Assembly: GCA_942493035.1 (NCBI GenBank)
Contig: OW818666.1
Span: forward strand, 3,968,001 to 4,032,000
Source: WRGT01 sp942493035
GTDB taxonomy: Bacteria; Spirochaetota; UBA4802; UBA5550
Length of the DNA: 64,000 bases
Direction: 5' to 3'
Shown here: positions 33,854 through 43,231 of the stretch, one piece after another
Layout: the number at the start of each line of letters is the position of its first letter
Numbering within the stretch: position 1 is the stretch's first letter
Position numbers and translations under genes: made by a program
Notes under the pieces: generated by a model
Seen by the model: the letters and a program-made list of their open reading frames with translations, nothing else
Database searches by the model: none
Told to the model about the DNA's origin: nothing

Positions 33854-34699
33854 CTACTTCTTGAATACCGGTCTTGACCCTTTAAGAATTCCCATTACTC
33901 TTAAACTGATATGCTGATTGTATTCAGGATGAGTCATAATATAAAATGTTCCCTTCTCCATCTCTTCAAAAATTGTAGATACAGCTTTTTCTGTCGTGAT
34001 TCCTGCAGCAAAGGAGTTTTGAAGTGTAGTATTTTTAGCTTTAAAATCCTCTGTTTTGTAATATTTGTCATCTGCATCGAAAAGAGCTGCGGGACGGTGA
34101 CGGTTACAGTTTTTTAAATCTGTCTGAACTATGCCGGGGCATATTACATGTGCTCTTACCTTTGATGCGGTATCCTGCAGCTGGATATCAAAAACTTCAG
34201 TTAATGATAATGCTGCAAATTTACTTGAAACATACACAGGGAGGTTAGCTCCGGTAACCATACCTGCAACAGAGGCAGTGTTTATTACTCTTGATTCTTT
34301 ATCCTGTTTGAGCATCTCAGGAACAAAGGCCTTAACTCCATGCACTGTTCCCATTACATTGACTCCGAAGACCCATTCCCAGTCTTTAAGCGGAAGCTCC
34401 CATATGGTTCCGGCTGCGATTACACCTGCATTATTGAATAGATAATCCACTGAACCGTATTTCTCAAAAGTTTTCTTTGAGAAAGTCTCCATGTCTGCAT
34501 AATTGCTTACATCGAAAATCGAAGTGAAAACTTCAGCTCCTTTTGACTTAAGTTCTTTTTCAAGCTTTGCAATATTCTCCGCATCTATATCAGCAAGTGC
34601 AAGTTTTGCTCCCTTCGCCGCGAATTGAGCTGCAAGTTCTCTGCCGATTCCATTGGCAGCGCCTGTTATAACTACTACCTTGTCTTTATAATCTGACAT
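33854..34699 (-). CDS. SDR-family NAD(P)-dependent oxidoreductase
   Basis: 281 residues. TGAANGIG binds the nucleotide, LADID gives an acidic tail to strand two (NAD preference), FNNAGVIAAG is present, and the catalytic Ser and YxxxK are in NTASVAG and YVSSKFA. The C-terminal part after CPGIVQTDL is longer than in FabG and includes TFYIMTHPEY, seen in SDRs acting on hydrophobic substrates. It is a clear paralog of the next upstream gene (34917), probably by tandem duplication. Substrate unknown, acyl-CoA context. Confidence 0.85.
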   Translation of the reverse strand: MSDYKDKVVVITGAANGIGRELAAQFAAKGAKLALADIDAENIAKLEKELKSKGAEVFTSIFDVSNYADMETFSKKTFEKYGSVDYLFNNAGVIAAGTIWELPLKDWEWVFGVNVMGTVHGVKAFVPEMLKQDKESRVINTASVAGMVTGANLPVYVSSKFAALSLTEVFDIQLQDTASKVRAHVICPGIVQTDLKNCNRHRPAALFDADDKYYKTEDFKAKNTTLQNSFAAGITTEKAVSTIFEEMEKGTFYIMTHPEYNQHISLRVMGILKGSRPVFKK

Positions 34700-34916
34700 T
34701 TTAAATCCTCCTATTGTATGAGTATCACTGCAGATAACAGGGTCAGTTAAATCCTGAAAATCTGCTGACTGAATCTGCCTGTTAGCCAGAGGGCTAATTC
34801 AAAATAACAGATATTGATGTCTGATGTATAATCAGCTCTTTACCGGTTATTCTTTTCCAAAAAACCAACCATAGATTTGTGTCAAATCATGCTTATTCAG
34901 CTTTATTCAAAGCTGT

Positions 34917-35765
34917 TTATCTCACTATCTTCTTAGGTCTTGCACCGCTCATAATGCCCATATTTCTAAGACCGATTAATGGGCTTGCTTCCATGTGTGT
35001 CAGTATGTAGAACAGGTCGTTTTCAATTCCATTAATGATTCTGGTAACGGCTGTTTCTGTGGGCATACCGAATGACATTGACATCTGAACAACTGAATTT
35101 CTCTTTTTAAAATCTTCTGTTTTGTATCCGGGATCATCAGCGTTATAAATATCAGATGTTCTGTGACGTGTACAGTTGTTTAGATCAGATTGAACAACTG
35201 CAGGGCATACAACGTGAGCCTTAACTTTTGTTCCTGCTTCCTGAAGCTGAAGTTCAAGTACTTCTGTAAGAGAAACAGCGGCAAATTTACTTGCAACATA
35301 GGCAGGTGAATTTTCAACTGTAACAAGTCCTGCGATTGAAGCGGTATTTACAACTCTGCATACAGTGTCCTGCTTGATCATAGCCGGTACAAATGCTTTA
35401 ATCCCGTGTACAGTCCCCATGACATTTATTTTATTCAGCCAGGTCCAGTCGTTGATCGGAGTTTCCCATATAGAACCTGCTGCGATAACTCCTGCGTTAT
35501 TAAACAGAATATCAACTGATCCGAATTTTTTAAATACATTTCCTGAAAACTTTTCCATTGCAGCATAATCGGCTATATCAAAAACTTCAGTGTATACTTC
35601 AGCACCCTTTGATGTGAGTTCAGTCTCAAGCTTGCCGAGATTTTTTGCATCTATATCAGTAAGTGCGAGTTTGGAACCGCGAACTGCAAATCTTCTTGCA
35701 AGTTCTCTTCCGATACCGTTTGCTGCACCTGTTATAACAACTACTTTACATTCCAGATTACTCAT
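34917..35765 (-). CDS. SDR-family NAD(P)-dependent oxidoreductase, paralog
   Basis: 282 residues, closely similar throughout to the protein at 33854: TGAANGIGRELA, LTDIDA, FNNAGVIAAGSIWE, NTASIAG and YVASKFA with the catalytic Ser/Tyr/Lys, and the same C-terminal FYILTHMEA. The two lie 217 bases apart in one operon, so they probably arose by duplication and may act on different chain lengths or stereoisomers. Separated from the acyl-CoA dehydrogenase by 31 bases. Confidence 0.85.
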   Translation of the reverse strand: MSNLECKVVVITGAANGIGRELARRFAVRGSKLALTDIDAKNLGKLETELTSKGAEVYTEVFDIADYAAMEKFSGNVFKKFGSVDILFNNAGVIAAGSIWETPINDWTWLNKINVMGTVHGIKAFVPAMIKQDTVCRVVNTASIAGLVTVENSPAYVASKFAAVSLTEVLELQLQEAGTKVKAHVVCPAVVQSDLNNCTRHRTSDIYNADDPGYKTEDFKKRNSVVQMSMSFGMPTETAVTRIINGIENDLFYILTHMEASPLIGLRNMGIMSGARPKKIVR

Positions 35766-35796
35766 TATCTTTCCCCCTTATTATTGGTTGTACAGA

Positions 35797-36960
35797 TTAG
35801 TACTTGCTCATATTCATTCTGGTGATTGTAGCAATATCCTCGGTAAGCGCCTCAACTGATGCTCCGCCAATTGCAAGAACCTTTGCATCTCTCCAGAATC
35901 GTTCTACACCTGTATCAACAATAGTACCCACTCCGCCGAAAAGCTGAATTGCTTCACCTGCAACATATTCAGAAACCTGCGCGCCTTTTATTTTAAGCAT
36001 TCTGCCCAGTTTAAGAGGGAGCTGTCCGCTGTCTTTTAATGCAGCTGTATGATATACAAGCGCTCTGAGAGATTCAATTTCACCGTACATTTTTACAAGT
36101 TTGTGTCTGGTAACCTGGAGTCTGTCATACATGCTCTGTCCGCGCTGCATTCTTTCGAGGCTGTATTTGTATGCCATATCATATGCGGCTTCTGCCATTC
36201 CAAGACCAACAGGCCCGCAGCTTACGAATTCATCAGTTGCACTTACAAAAAGGGCTCTCATACATCCGCCTAGAGGTCCGAGAAGATTTTCTTTCGGCAC
36301 ACGCATGTTTTTGAATGAGATACTTCCCGTTGCTGAACCGTGCCATCCGAGTTTGTGCTCGTGTTTTCCGATTTCAAGTCCCGGTGTTCCTGCAGGGACG
36401 ATAAATGCGCTCATCCCCTCTCTTGTAACCGGGTCCATTTTCTCAGAAGTAACCGCAAGTACTACGTATACGTCTGCAACACCGATGTTGCTGATAAGTA
36501 CTTTACCGCCGTTGATTACATATTGATCACCATCGAGAACTGCTTTGGTTGTGTGTTCAATGTGGTTAGCTCCGCCTGCTGCTTCAGTAGATCCGCAAGC
36601 GAGGATAATCTCTCCCGATGCTGCAGGAGCAAGGTATTTCTTTTTCTGCTCAGGTGTACCGAGCATGTTTAGAAGTCCGCCGGCAAGAAGGGTGTGTGCG
36701 CCCATTGCTACGCAGAGTACAGGCATGCTTTTTGCAATCTCTTCCATGATAAGACAGTTTGTTGTGTGATCTTTTCCAAGTCCGCCGAACTCTTCAGAAA
36801 TCGTTACACCAAGTAATCCAAGTTCGCCTGCTCTTTTAAAAAGCTTTGTTGGAAATTCAGAAGTACGGTCAACTTCCATTGCCATAGGTCTTACTTCCTG
36901 ATCAACAAAGTCTTTAACTACATTGAGCATAAGTTCTTTTTCTTCATTCATATACCACAT
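35797..36960 (-). CDS. Acyl-CoA dehydrogenase family protein with atypical active-site segment
   Basis: 387-residue FAD flavoprotein of the acyl-CoA dehydrogenase family: ACGSTEAAGGANHIEHTT and YVINGGKVLISN in the middle domain, QLFGGVGTIVDTGVERFWRDAK near the end (shown in part). Where the butyryl-CoA enzyme at 8275 has FEGTVQ with the catalytic Glu, this one reads IGGASVEAL, so the consensus Glu is Gly365; Glu370 is nearby. It may have a displaced base or another reaction. GGAGG lies 9 bases before the ATG. Directly follows the EtfABCX genes, its probable electron acceptor. Confidence 0.87.
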   Translation of the reverse strand: MWYMNEEKELMLNVVKDFVDQEVRPMAMEVDRTSEFPTKLFKRAGELGLLGVTISEEFGGLGKDHTTNCLIMEEIAKSMPVLCVAMGAHTLLAGGLLNMLGTPEQKKKYLAPAASGEIILACGSTEAAGGANHIEHTTKAVLDGDQYVINGGKVLISNIGVADVYVVLAVTSEKMDPVTREGMSAFIVPAGTPGLEIGKHEHKLGWHGSATGSISFKNMRVPKENLLGPLGGCMRALFVSATDEFVSCGPVGLGMAEAAYDMAYKYSLERMQRGQSMYDRLQVTRHKLVKMYGEIESLRALVYHTAALKDSGQLPLKLGRMLKIKGAQVSEYVAGEAIQLFGGVGTIVDTGVERFWRDAKVLAIGGASVEALTEDIATITRMNMSKY

Positions 36961-37028
36961 TTTGCAAATCCTCCAAAAATTTATATTTTATTTAATGCTT
37001 ACTTTTATTAAACCCTGAGAATACTTAA

Positions 37029-37325
37029 TCAGCCTTGTCTGTAGCTGACGCCGAAAGTTCCCCTGGGATATTCCCATTTTGTAATTCCCTTTGCCTTGCA
37101 GACGACTCTGCATGTGCCGCACTCGAGACATCCGGCATAGTCAAAAGTAATCTCTCCGGTTTTATCAAGCTTGTATAAAACTGCGGGACACACCACAAGA
37201 CATGGTTTATCCTTGCACTTTGTTCTGCATATCTCCTTGTCCAGAACTATGTGCGGCTCCTCTTCATCAACGTTGAATCTGTTAAGGCTGAGAAGTTCAG
37301 CTGCTTCTAGCGGTTGTATACTCAT
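37029..37325 (-). CDS. fixX: FixX-like ferredoxin subunit of the ETF complex
   Basis: 98-residue ferredoxin-like protein. The C-terminal half has CLVVCPAVLY and CLECGTCRVVC, giving a [4Fe-4S] cluster, with a further pair of Cys in CRTKC and the FixX tail WEYPRGTFGVSYRQG. It carries electrons with FixC to quinone or ferredoxin. Its start overlaps the fixC stop by 4 bp. Confidence 0.92.
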   Translation of the reverse strand: MSIQPLEAAELLSLNRFNVDEEEPHIVLDKEICRTKCKDKPCLVVCPAVLYKLDKTGEITFDYAGCLECGTCRVVCKAKGITKWEYPRGTFGVSYRQG

Positions 37326-38605
37326 ATCGATCTAAACCCCCTTATACCGTCCTTCATAAGCTGCCATAGAGAGAGTCTGTTTTCCTTAAGTACGTTCCAG
37401 ATCCCTTTTTTTATACTGACCGGAACATCTGCTCCGATACTGTACATCTTATTGAATACACCTGCTGCTGCTTTCGGATAGACTTCGTATAATCTGTGAA
37501 TTTCCAGAAGGTCAAAGTAACCATCCACAGCTTTCATCGTCGGGAGAAGCTTAATGCGTTTAAGTTCTTCAAGATATTCGGGACCCGGATTTTTACCGCT
37601 GATTACCGCACGGGCTGCAGCAACACCGCTTACGATTGCCAGATCTATACCGCGAATTGTATAACCGATATTCAGAACAAATCCAGCAGCTTCACCAATA
37701 ACAAGGAGTCCGTCACGATAAAGTTTTTTTGGTATACCACGATATCCCTCTTCGCGAACCAGATGTGCTCCGTACTCCACACTCTTCCCCCCTTCAATGA
37801 GCGGATAGATAGATGGATGCATTTTGAGATCCTGGAAAATATCATGAATCTGTTTTCCGTTTTTTGCTGCTTCAGACGGGGTGAATACACATCCCAGTGA
37901 AACAGTTTCATTGTTTGTATAAAGGAATCCTCCGCCATGTATACCCTCTGTGCACCCGAGTATAAGTAGACTAGCCCCCTCTCCCGGTTTAAGATGAAAT
38001 CTTTCCTCTATAGTTTTTGCCGGGAGTTCGATTATCTCTTTAACTCCCACACCGATTGTTTCATCAGACAGCTCCTGTACAAGTCCGGCTCCCCGTGCTA
38101 TCATGGAGTTGACTCCGTCTGCTGCGATTACCAGGTCGGCAAACATTTCATCACCACCGGCCTTTACACCCACAATGCGTCCATCTTTTTCAATCAGCCC
38201 GTCGACTTTAATTCCGCAGGCGATTACTGTACCTTTCTCTTCCGCTTTTCCAGCAAACCATTCATCAAAGACAGCTCTCAGAATTGTGAATGACTGAGGC
38301 ATCTCACCATCTTTGTTAAATGATGGGTTGGAGTAATCTATAGTTATAGACTGGTCTTTATCCATCATCATGATCTGCTCATGAGTAACTTTTCTCTCAA
38401 GTGCGGCCTCTTTCCAGAGTCCCGGCTCGACCAGATCAAGCGCATATGTGTAAAATCTTCCGCCGGTTACATTTTTGCTTCCGGCTGATGTACCGCGTTC
38501 TATGACCAGTACATTCTTCCCCTCTTTTGCGAGAGTATAAGCGCATGCAGTTCCGGCAGGACCTGCGCCGATTATAATTACATCAAACTTGTCTTCTTCG
38601 CTCAT
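37322..38605 (-). CDS. fixC: FixC-like ETF-quinone oxidoreductase subunit
   Basis: 427-residue FAD protein: IIIGAGPAGTACAYTLA near the N-terminus binds FAD, GSKNVTGGRFY is the FixC/ETF-QO motif, and GEAAGFVLN with TIRGIDLAI is the second FAD contact. It passes ETF electrons to (mena)quinone. The ferredoxin domain of ETF-QO is supplied separately as FixX. With EtfB and EtfA it forms an EtfABCX set, known elsewhere to bifurcate electrons between ferredoxin/flavodoxin and quinone. Confidence 0.93.
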   Translation of the reverse strand: MSEEDKFDVIIIGAGPAGTACAYTLAKEGKNVLVIERGTSAGSKNVTGGRFYTYALDLVEPGLWKEAALERKVTHEQIMMMDKDQSITIDYSNPSFNKDGEMPQSFTILRAVFDEWFAGKAEEKGTVIACGIKVDGLIEKDGRIVGVKAGGDEMFADLVIAADGVNSMIARGAGLVQELSDETIGVGVKEIIELPAKTIEERFHLKPGEGASLLILGCTEGIHGGGFLYTNNETVSLGCVFTPSEAAKNGKQIHDIFQDLKMHPSIYPLIEGGKSVEYGAHLVREEGYRGIPKKLYRDGLLVIGEAAGFVLNIGYTIRGIDLAIVSGVAAARAVISGKNPGPEYLEELKRIKLLPTMKAVDGYFDLLEIHRLYEVYPKAAAGVFNKMYSIGADVPVSIKKGIWNVLKENRLSLWQLMKDGIRGFRSI

Positions 38606-38659
38606 GTTGCTGATACCCCCTTTTAAAAATCTGGAATTGGGCAGGTATGCCCATATTCC

Positions 38660-39577
38660 TTAACAGTTTTTCACAGCTCCAGCAATGAGAGGCGCTATTT
38701 CATATAGATCTCCGACAATACCGTAGTCCGCCACGCCGAAGATTGTTGCCTTGTCGTTGCTGTTGATTCCAACTATAACCTTTGAGTCGCGGACACCGAA
38801 TGTGTGCTGGATCTGTCCAGAAACTCCCAGAGCAAGGTAAAGATCGGGCCTTACAACAGCGCCTGAGATACCGATGTATGTTTCAGCGGGCATCCATCCC
38901 CTGTCTTCGGCGATACATCTTGTGCATCCCACTTCAGCTCCAATTGCCGATGCAAGATCCTCCGCCACTTTGAGATCCTCTTTTTTATCAAAACCCATGC
39001 CTACACATACGATTCTTTTTGCCTTTGAAAGATCTGCTCCCTCTTTGACGATAGGTGATGAACCGATCAATTTTATCCGCTGATCTGTATCGACAGTCAT
39101 TGAAACTACTACGCTTTTGACAGACTGGTTTTTTTCTGAGGGATATTTTCCCGATGGAACTGTAATTACTGTGAGAGATGTTCCTGTTTCAATCTGCTCG
39201 GTAAGTCCGCCGTACATGAATCTCCCTGCCTGCACTGAGCCGTTTTTAAAACTTATGTTTCCGGCTTCGCTGATCAGTCCTGCTTTTACTTTTGATGCAA
39301 CCTGTGCTGCAATATCACGGCCGCGGACTGTTGCACCTGCAAGAAATACCGATGCATCCTGGTCAGTAAGGAGTTTGGATATTGCACCTGCATAGCTTTC
39401 GGCAATGCTGTTCTGCCCTTTAAGGACAAAAACTGTATCAGGGCCGTATTTAACAATCTCTGCAGCATCAGCATCGCTCATTGTTATGGCACAAACCTCC
39501 TGACCTGAAGTTCTGGCAAGAGTTATGAGCTCTCCGTTCAACTCCGGATTATCTGAATAAACATAAATACCTGCCAT
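38660..39577 (-). CDS. etfA: Electron transfer flavoprotein alpha subunit (FixB type)
   Basis: 305 residues. The C-terminal FAD domain shows KRIVCVGMGF, GCTRCIAEDRGWMPAETYIG (given as GCTR and RGWMP), GVSGQIQHTFGVRDSK and IVGINSNDKATIFGVADYGIVGD, standard for EtfA/FixB. Its start codon shares one base with the etfB stop (TAATG), so the two are translationally coupled and made in equal amounts. It receives electrons from acyl-CoA dehydrogenases and hands them to FixCX. Confidence 0.95.
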   Translation of the reverse strand: MAGIYVYSDNPELNGELITLARTSGQEVCAITMSDADAAEIVKYGPDTVFVLKGQNSIAESYAGAISKLLTDQDASVFLAGATVRGRDIAAQVASKVKAGLISEAGNISFKNGSVQAGRFMYGGLTEQIETGTSLTVITVPSGKYPSEKNQSVKSVVVSMTVDTDQRIKLIGSSPIVKEGADLSKAKRIVCVGMGFDKKEDLKVAEDLASAIGAEVGCTRCIAEDRGWMPAETYIGISGAVVRPDLYLALGVSGQIQHTFGVRDSKVIVGINSNDKATIFGVADYGIVGDLYEIAPLIAGAVKNC

Positions 39578-40356
39578 TACAGCACCCCCTCTTTCTTTAA
39601 TGCAGCGACAAGAGCATTAACTCTCTCCTTCGCATCCCCTTCAGTAAACATGATCTTCTTTCTTGAGGTAGAGCATCCCTTGAATGATTCGACCACTGTT
39701 CTTCTTTGAATGTCTTCAGCTGAAATCTCAAGATCCTGAATGCTGAATTCAGTTACCGGTTTTTTCCCCGCATCAAGAACTGACTTAAGTCCGGGGATCG
39801 GTGCTGCATTAATCTCGGGAAGAACCGTTACTACTGCCGGGAGCTCAACTTCAACTGTCTCGAGTGAATTTTCCAGTTTTCTTACAGCCGTAAGTCTGTT
39901 CCCCTCAATCTTCATTTCCTTAACGTATGAGACAACGGGGATATCAAGCAGCGCACCGATACGCGGTCCAACCTGGTGCGCGTATGTATCGGCAGCTCCC
40001 TCTGCGCATACAACAAGACTGTAGTCGGAGATTTTACTGATTGCAGCAGCAAGGACATTTGCAGTGACGAACCCGTCGGCCTGTTCAGCAGACTGGTCAT
40101 TTACCCAGTATCCCTGTTTTGGCCCGCGTGATAGAGCATCCTTCAGTGAAGGTTTAGAATCTGCGGCCCCGTAAGTGAGAGCAACTGCTTCTCCACCGGA
40201 AGCATCGGAGGCAAGCCTTGCAGCCTCGATGGCATTACGGTCATACTCGCTTATCTTCCCTTTAGCTTTGCTTAAATCCACGTTTAAAGATGCAAGATCA
40301 ATTCTGAGATCGTCCTCAGCTTTAACCCATTTAAAGCAGACAATTATTTTTGACAT
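39577..40356 (-). CDS. etfB: Electron transfer flavoprotein beta subunit (FixA type)
   Basis: 259 residues. KIIVCFKWV at the start, EYDRNAIEAA, VVCAEGAADTYAHQVGPRIG and LPAVVTVLPEINAAPIPGL are EtfB/FixA signatures. In bifurcating Etfs this subunit holds a second FAD that takes electrons from NADH; whether that site is kept cannot be decided by eye. GAGG precedes the ATG by 6 bases. First gene of the nine-gene minus-strand operon; a sigma-54 promoter lies about 120 bases upstream. Confidence 0.95.
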   Translation of the reverse strand: MSKIIVCFKWVKAEDDLRIDLASLNVDLSKAKGKISEYDRNAIEAARLASDASGGEAVALTYGAADSKPSLKDALSRGPKQGYWVNDQSAEQADGFVTANVLAAAISKISDYSLVVCAEGAADTYAHQVGPRIGALLDIPVVSYVKEMKIEGNRLTAVRKLENSLETVEVELPAVVTVLPEINAAPIPGLKSVLDAGKKPVTEFSIQDLEISAEDIQRRTVVESFKGCSTSRKKIMFTEGDAKERVNALVAALKKEGVL

Positions 40357-40475
40357 TTTAACCTCATTGCAGCCTGCTTCATTTCACAGACTGGTAATCC
40401 GTTTAATTATAAAATTCGCATCAGACAAATATCCTTTGATTCCGGTATCTGTCTTAACTGCTTATATGTTATAAA

Positions 40476-40491
40476 CGCATGTTCCGTGCCA
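40476..40491 (-). promoter_or_regulatory. Sigma-54 promoter of the etf operon
   Basis: On the minus strand: TGGCACG-GAAC-ATGCG, against the consensus TGGCACG-N4-TTGCW. The invariant GG and GC are 10 bases apart, as required. Transcription would start near 40465, about 110 bases before etfB. The divergent gene at 40858 encodes a sigma-54 activator. Possible activator sites in the gap are TGTTTATCGAACA (40578-40590) and AACTGAACAGTT (40645-40656), both imperfect inverted repeats 90-170 bases upstream. Confidence 0.85.
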
Positions 40492-40729
40492 ACAGTGAAG
40501 TTGACAGATTAATAGAATCTTAACGCCGAATTGCGGTGTTTACATTCTATTGTGGAGGTAAATTAATTTGCTATGATTGTTTATCGAACAGAGTTGCTCA
40601 GTTATGCTACAACGGATATGGGTAGATTTTGACCATTGCTCAGAAACTGAACAGTTGCAGAGTTGACAGAAATAAATTTTACCACAAGTTCTGAGTATTT
40701 ACTAAAATAGGTGGTGGTTAATTTTTGAG

Positions 40730-40750
40730 GCACAGCGTTTCGCGCTGCGC
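40730..40750 (-). repeat. GC-rich hairpin repeat, copy 1
   Basis: GCACAGCGTTTCGCGCTGCGC. Its reverse complement differs from 44387-44407 at one base, so this is an inverted pair of a 21-bp element about 3.6 kb apart. Here it sits in the leader of the sigma-54 activator gene. Confidence 0.6.
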
Positions 40751-40857
40751 ACCTTTTGAAATAACCTTAGATGAATATGAATTAATGTTTACAAAAAATG
40801 CTTGAAGTTCAAAAAGGATTATCTGTCCAGTTTAAGATGGATTTCCGGAGATTAAAA

Positions 40858-42822
40858 ATGCAATCATACTACGATCTTATAAAAGGAGCATGGGAATTAT
40901 TCATCAAGACCGGTGACATTGACACTGAAGTTATACGTCCCGAACTGGCCGATTCATGGGTAAAAGTTTATCAGCGAAACCTCCTGGAGTATACTCCAAA
41001 ACTTCTTTCCGAAGACGAGATAAAAATAAAACGTGAAAATAACCGCAATCTGTTAGAAAAATCTGTCCCTGTAATGAAAGATATCAATGAGGTTCTATCT
41101 GGAATTTCCCAGTCATATGTTGTCGCTCTTTTTGATGAAGAGGGTGATATAATTGAGCTGATGGAAAAAGAGAATGCCACTATAAAAATGGGACATCGAT
41201 GCCACGAAATGAACGGCACAATAAGTGCGCTTGGTATTGCAATACGTACCGGTCAGCTTGCCGAGACTATCGGCCTTGAAAATCTTCATTCACATGCTCA
41301 GAACTGGCATGAAGTCGGTTCTGCAATATTTAACTACAACAAAAGTATTGCCGGATTTCTTGCCGTTGTTAATCTTACGGGGAGTCTCCCAGCTATAAAA
41401 TCCATGGTATCCCTGGGGACCAGACTTATTGAGGCTGAACTTATAAGGGAACAGATACTTGATCATAATACACCAATACTGCTGAATATTCTTTCGCAGA
41501 TAGCAGCAGCAGTTGATGAAAATGGAATTATTGTAAATGCCAACCGTAAATTTCTCGATCGTGTGGGGATCAGCCGCAAAGAGGCAATCGGAAAGCACGT
41601 GACTGAATTTATATCGGGGAGTTCGCGGATCGAAGATCTTCTCTCAACGTCAGGTGTTGTTAACGAATTAAAAAACGTAACAATCAGAAATGATAAACCT
41701 GTCGATGAAGATGTTTCTGGAATATATACAGTCATCAGAAGAATTGTGATGGATGATAAAAATAGACCTGTTAGTCTTCTTATATTTGAAGAAGACAATA
41801 AAACTATTGCGAAAAAGGGCGCAATACGCGACAGGCAGCTTTCATTTTCGGCAATAACTTTTGATCAGATAATAGGGAAGAGTGAAGCTTTTATTAAAGT
41901 CCGTGATGCGGCACTGCGAGTAGCAAAGTCTTCATTCAATATTCTGATTGAAGGGGAGAGCGGAACCGGTAAGGAACTTATCGCGCAGGCGATACATATG
42001 GAGAGCGGTGCTACCGGCCCGTTTATTGCTATAAATTGCGGCTCTATCCCTAAAGATCTGATTCATAGTGAACTTTTCGGTTATGATGAAGGCTCGTTTA
42101 CCGGAGCACAGAAAGGGGGGAAACCGGGGAAGTTTGAACTTGCAGATGGAGGGACCCTCTTTCTTGATGAGATCGGTGAGATGCCTAAGGATATGCAGGT
42201 GAGCCTGCTCCGGTTTCTGCAGGATAAAATTATTGTCAGGATCGGCGGATCGAGATTTAAAAGGGTCGATGTGCGTATTATTGCAGCAACAAACCGTAAT
42301 CTTGCAGAAGAGGTCGCTTCAGGTAATTTCAGAGAAGACCTGTATTACAGGATTAATGTAATTCAGCTCACGCTCCCTCCGCTTAGAGACAGAAAGAGCG
42401 ATATACCGTTACTCGCAGAACATATGCTGAGTATAATCTGGAAACAGTTTGAAACAGGAAGAAAATATCTTACAGAAGAAGTTATTCAGATGCTATCAGC
42501 TTATAACTGGCCGGGGAATGTAAGGGAACTTAAAAATATAATGGAACGCGCGTTTGTTTTTTCAGAGGGTGATGCAATTACTCCCGATTGCCTTCCTGCT
42601 TATATCAGTGAGCTTATTTCTGAAAATGAAGAAAAAATTGAAACTGCTGCTGATCATTCTGAACCGCTGAAACATGCCGGGAATCTTAAAGACAATGAGA
42701 TGATAATAATTTCGGAAAGTTTGAAAAAGCATAATTTTAATATTTCTAAGTCAGCTCAGGAACTTGGAATAGCAAGAAATACCCTATATAAAAAAATGGA
42801 AGAATTCGGCATCAAACGCTGA
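40858..42822 (+). CDS. Sigma-54-dependent transcriptional activator (AcoR-like)
   Basis: 654-residue enhancer-binding protein. An N-terminal AcoR/DhaR-like sensor (W-F-TG pattern GAWELFIKTGD, then RPELADSW, GAF-like to about 190), a PAS domain (about 200-310), the AAA+ core with Walker A GESGTGKE, the sigma-54 contact loop GSFTGA (usual form GAFTGA) and Walker B LFLDEIGEMP, then a Fis-type helix-turn-helix (KSAQELGIARNTLYKKM). Start at 40858, where GGAG precedes by 8 bases, gives the family N-terminus; an upstream ATG at 40798 is rejected. Probably controls the divergent etf operon through the promoter at 40476. Confidence 0.93.
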   Translation: MQSYYDLIKGAWELFIKTGDIDTEVIRPELADSWVKVYQRNLLEYTPKLLSEDEIKIKRENNRNLLEKSVPVMKDINEVLSGISQSYVVALFDEEGDIIELMEKENATIKMGHRCHEMNGTISALGIAIRTGQLAETIGLENLHSHAQNWHEVGSAIFNYNKSIAGFLAVVNLTGSLPAIKSMVSLGTRLIEAELIREQILDHNTPILLNILSQIAAAVDENGIIVNANRKFLDRVGISRKEAIGKHVTEFISGSSRIEDLLSTSGVVNELKNVTIRNDKPVDEDVSGIYTVIRRIVMDDKNRPVSLLIFEEDNKTIAKKGAIRDRQLSFSAITFDQIIGKSEAFIKVRDAALRVAKSSFNILIEGESGTGKELIAQAIHMESGATGPFIAINCGSIPKDLIHSELFGYDEGSFTGAQKGGKPGKFELADGGTLFLDEIGEMPKDMQVSLLRFLQDKIIVRIGGSRFKRVDVRIIAATNRNLAEEVASGNFREDLYYRINVIQLTLPPLRDRKSDIPLLAEHMLSIIWKQFETGRKYLTEEVIQMLSAYNWPGNVRELKNIMERAFVFSEGDAITPDCLPAYISELISENEEKIETAADHSEPLKHAGNLKDNEMIIISESLKKHNFNISKSAQELGIARNTLYKKMEEFGIKR

Positions 42823-42832
42823 AAGTTTGTCT

Positions 42833-43231
42833 TTAGATTTTCAGAAGCCAATCCAGTGCATCCTCTTCACAAATAAAAAAACTATTAATTTCATCCCCTA
42901 TTTCCCTGATAAGAGCTTTATTATATCTGCTTGCACAGGCCATGGCAACTGATTTCGGATCTGTTATAAATGCAATTTTTAAATTATTATGTTTATAGTA
43001 GAAATCTGCCGCGGCATTTTTTGTATAATCCTGTTCATGTGGTGACACTACTTTCTGTTCAGTTATATCGCTCAACACTCTGAAAACATTATTTTCCGAC
43101 ATAAATGCAAAGGAGATATCAACAGCCTCCCTGAAGTCTTCACCGGGGGAGTATCCGGTCCATTTTTGATAGAGCATAGCTCTTTCTCTGTCATAAGATA
43201 TGACAATAGTCGGTTTGCTGAAAATAATCAT
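42833..43231 (-). CDS. Hypothetical protein, possible SpoIIAA/STAS-like fold
   Basis: Unrecognised, 132 residues. The order of segments (IVISYDRERAMLYQKWTG, FREAVDISFAFM, VFRVLSDITEQKVV, NNLKIAFITDP, DALDWLL) resembles SpoIIAA-like/STAS proteins that carry a beta-alpha repeat and end in a helix, but no diagnostic residue is seen. It is convergent with the sigma-54 activator gene, 10 bases apart. Confidence 0.6.
   Translation of the reverse strand: MIIFSKPTIVISYDRERAMLYQKWTGYSPGEDFREAVDISFAFMSENNVFRVLSDITEQKVVSPHEQDYTKNAAADFYYKHNNLKIAFITDPKSVAMACASRYNKALIREIGDEINSFFICEEDALDWLLKI

Noticed and set aside
40551..40580. Third copy of the bipartite acyl-CoA operon element before etfB
   Set aside because: Only TGTGG and an AATTAATT core are shared; the AATAGCC block and the second TGTGG are not at the right distance.
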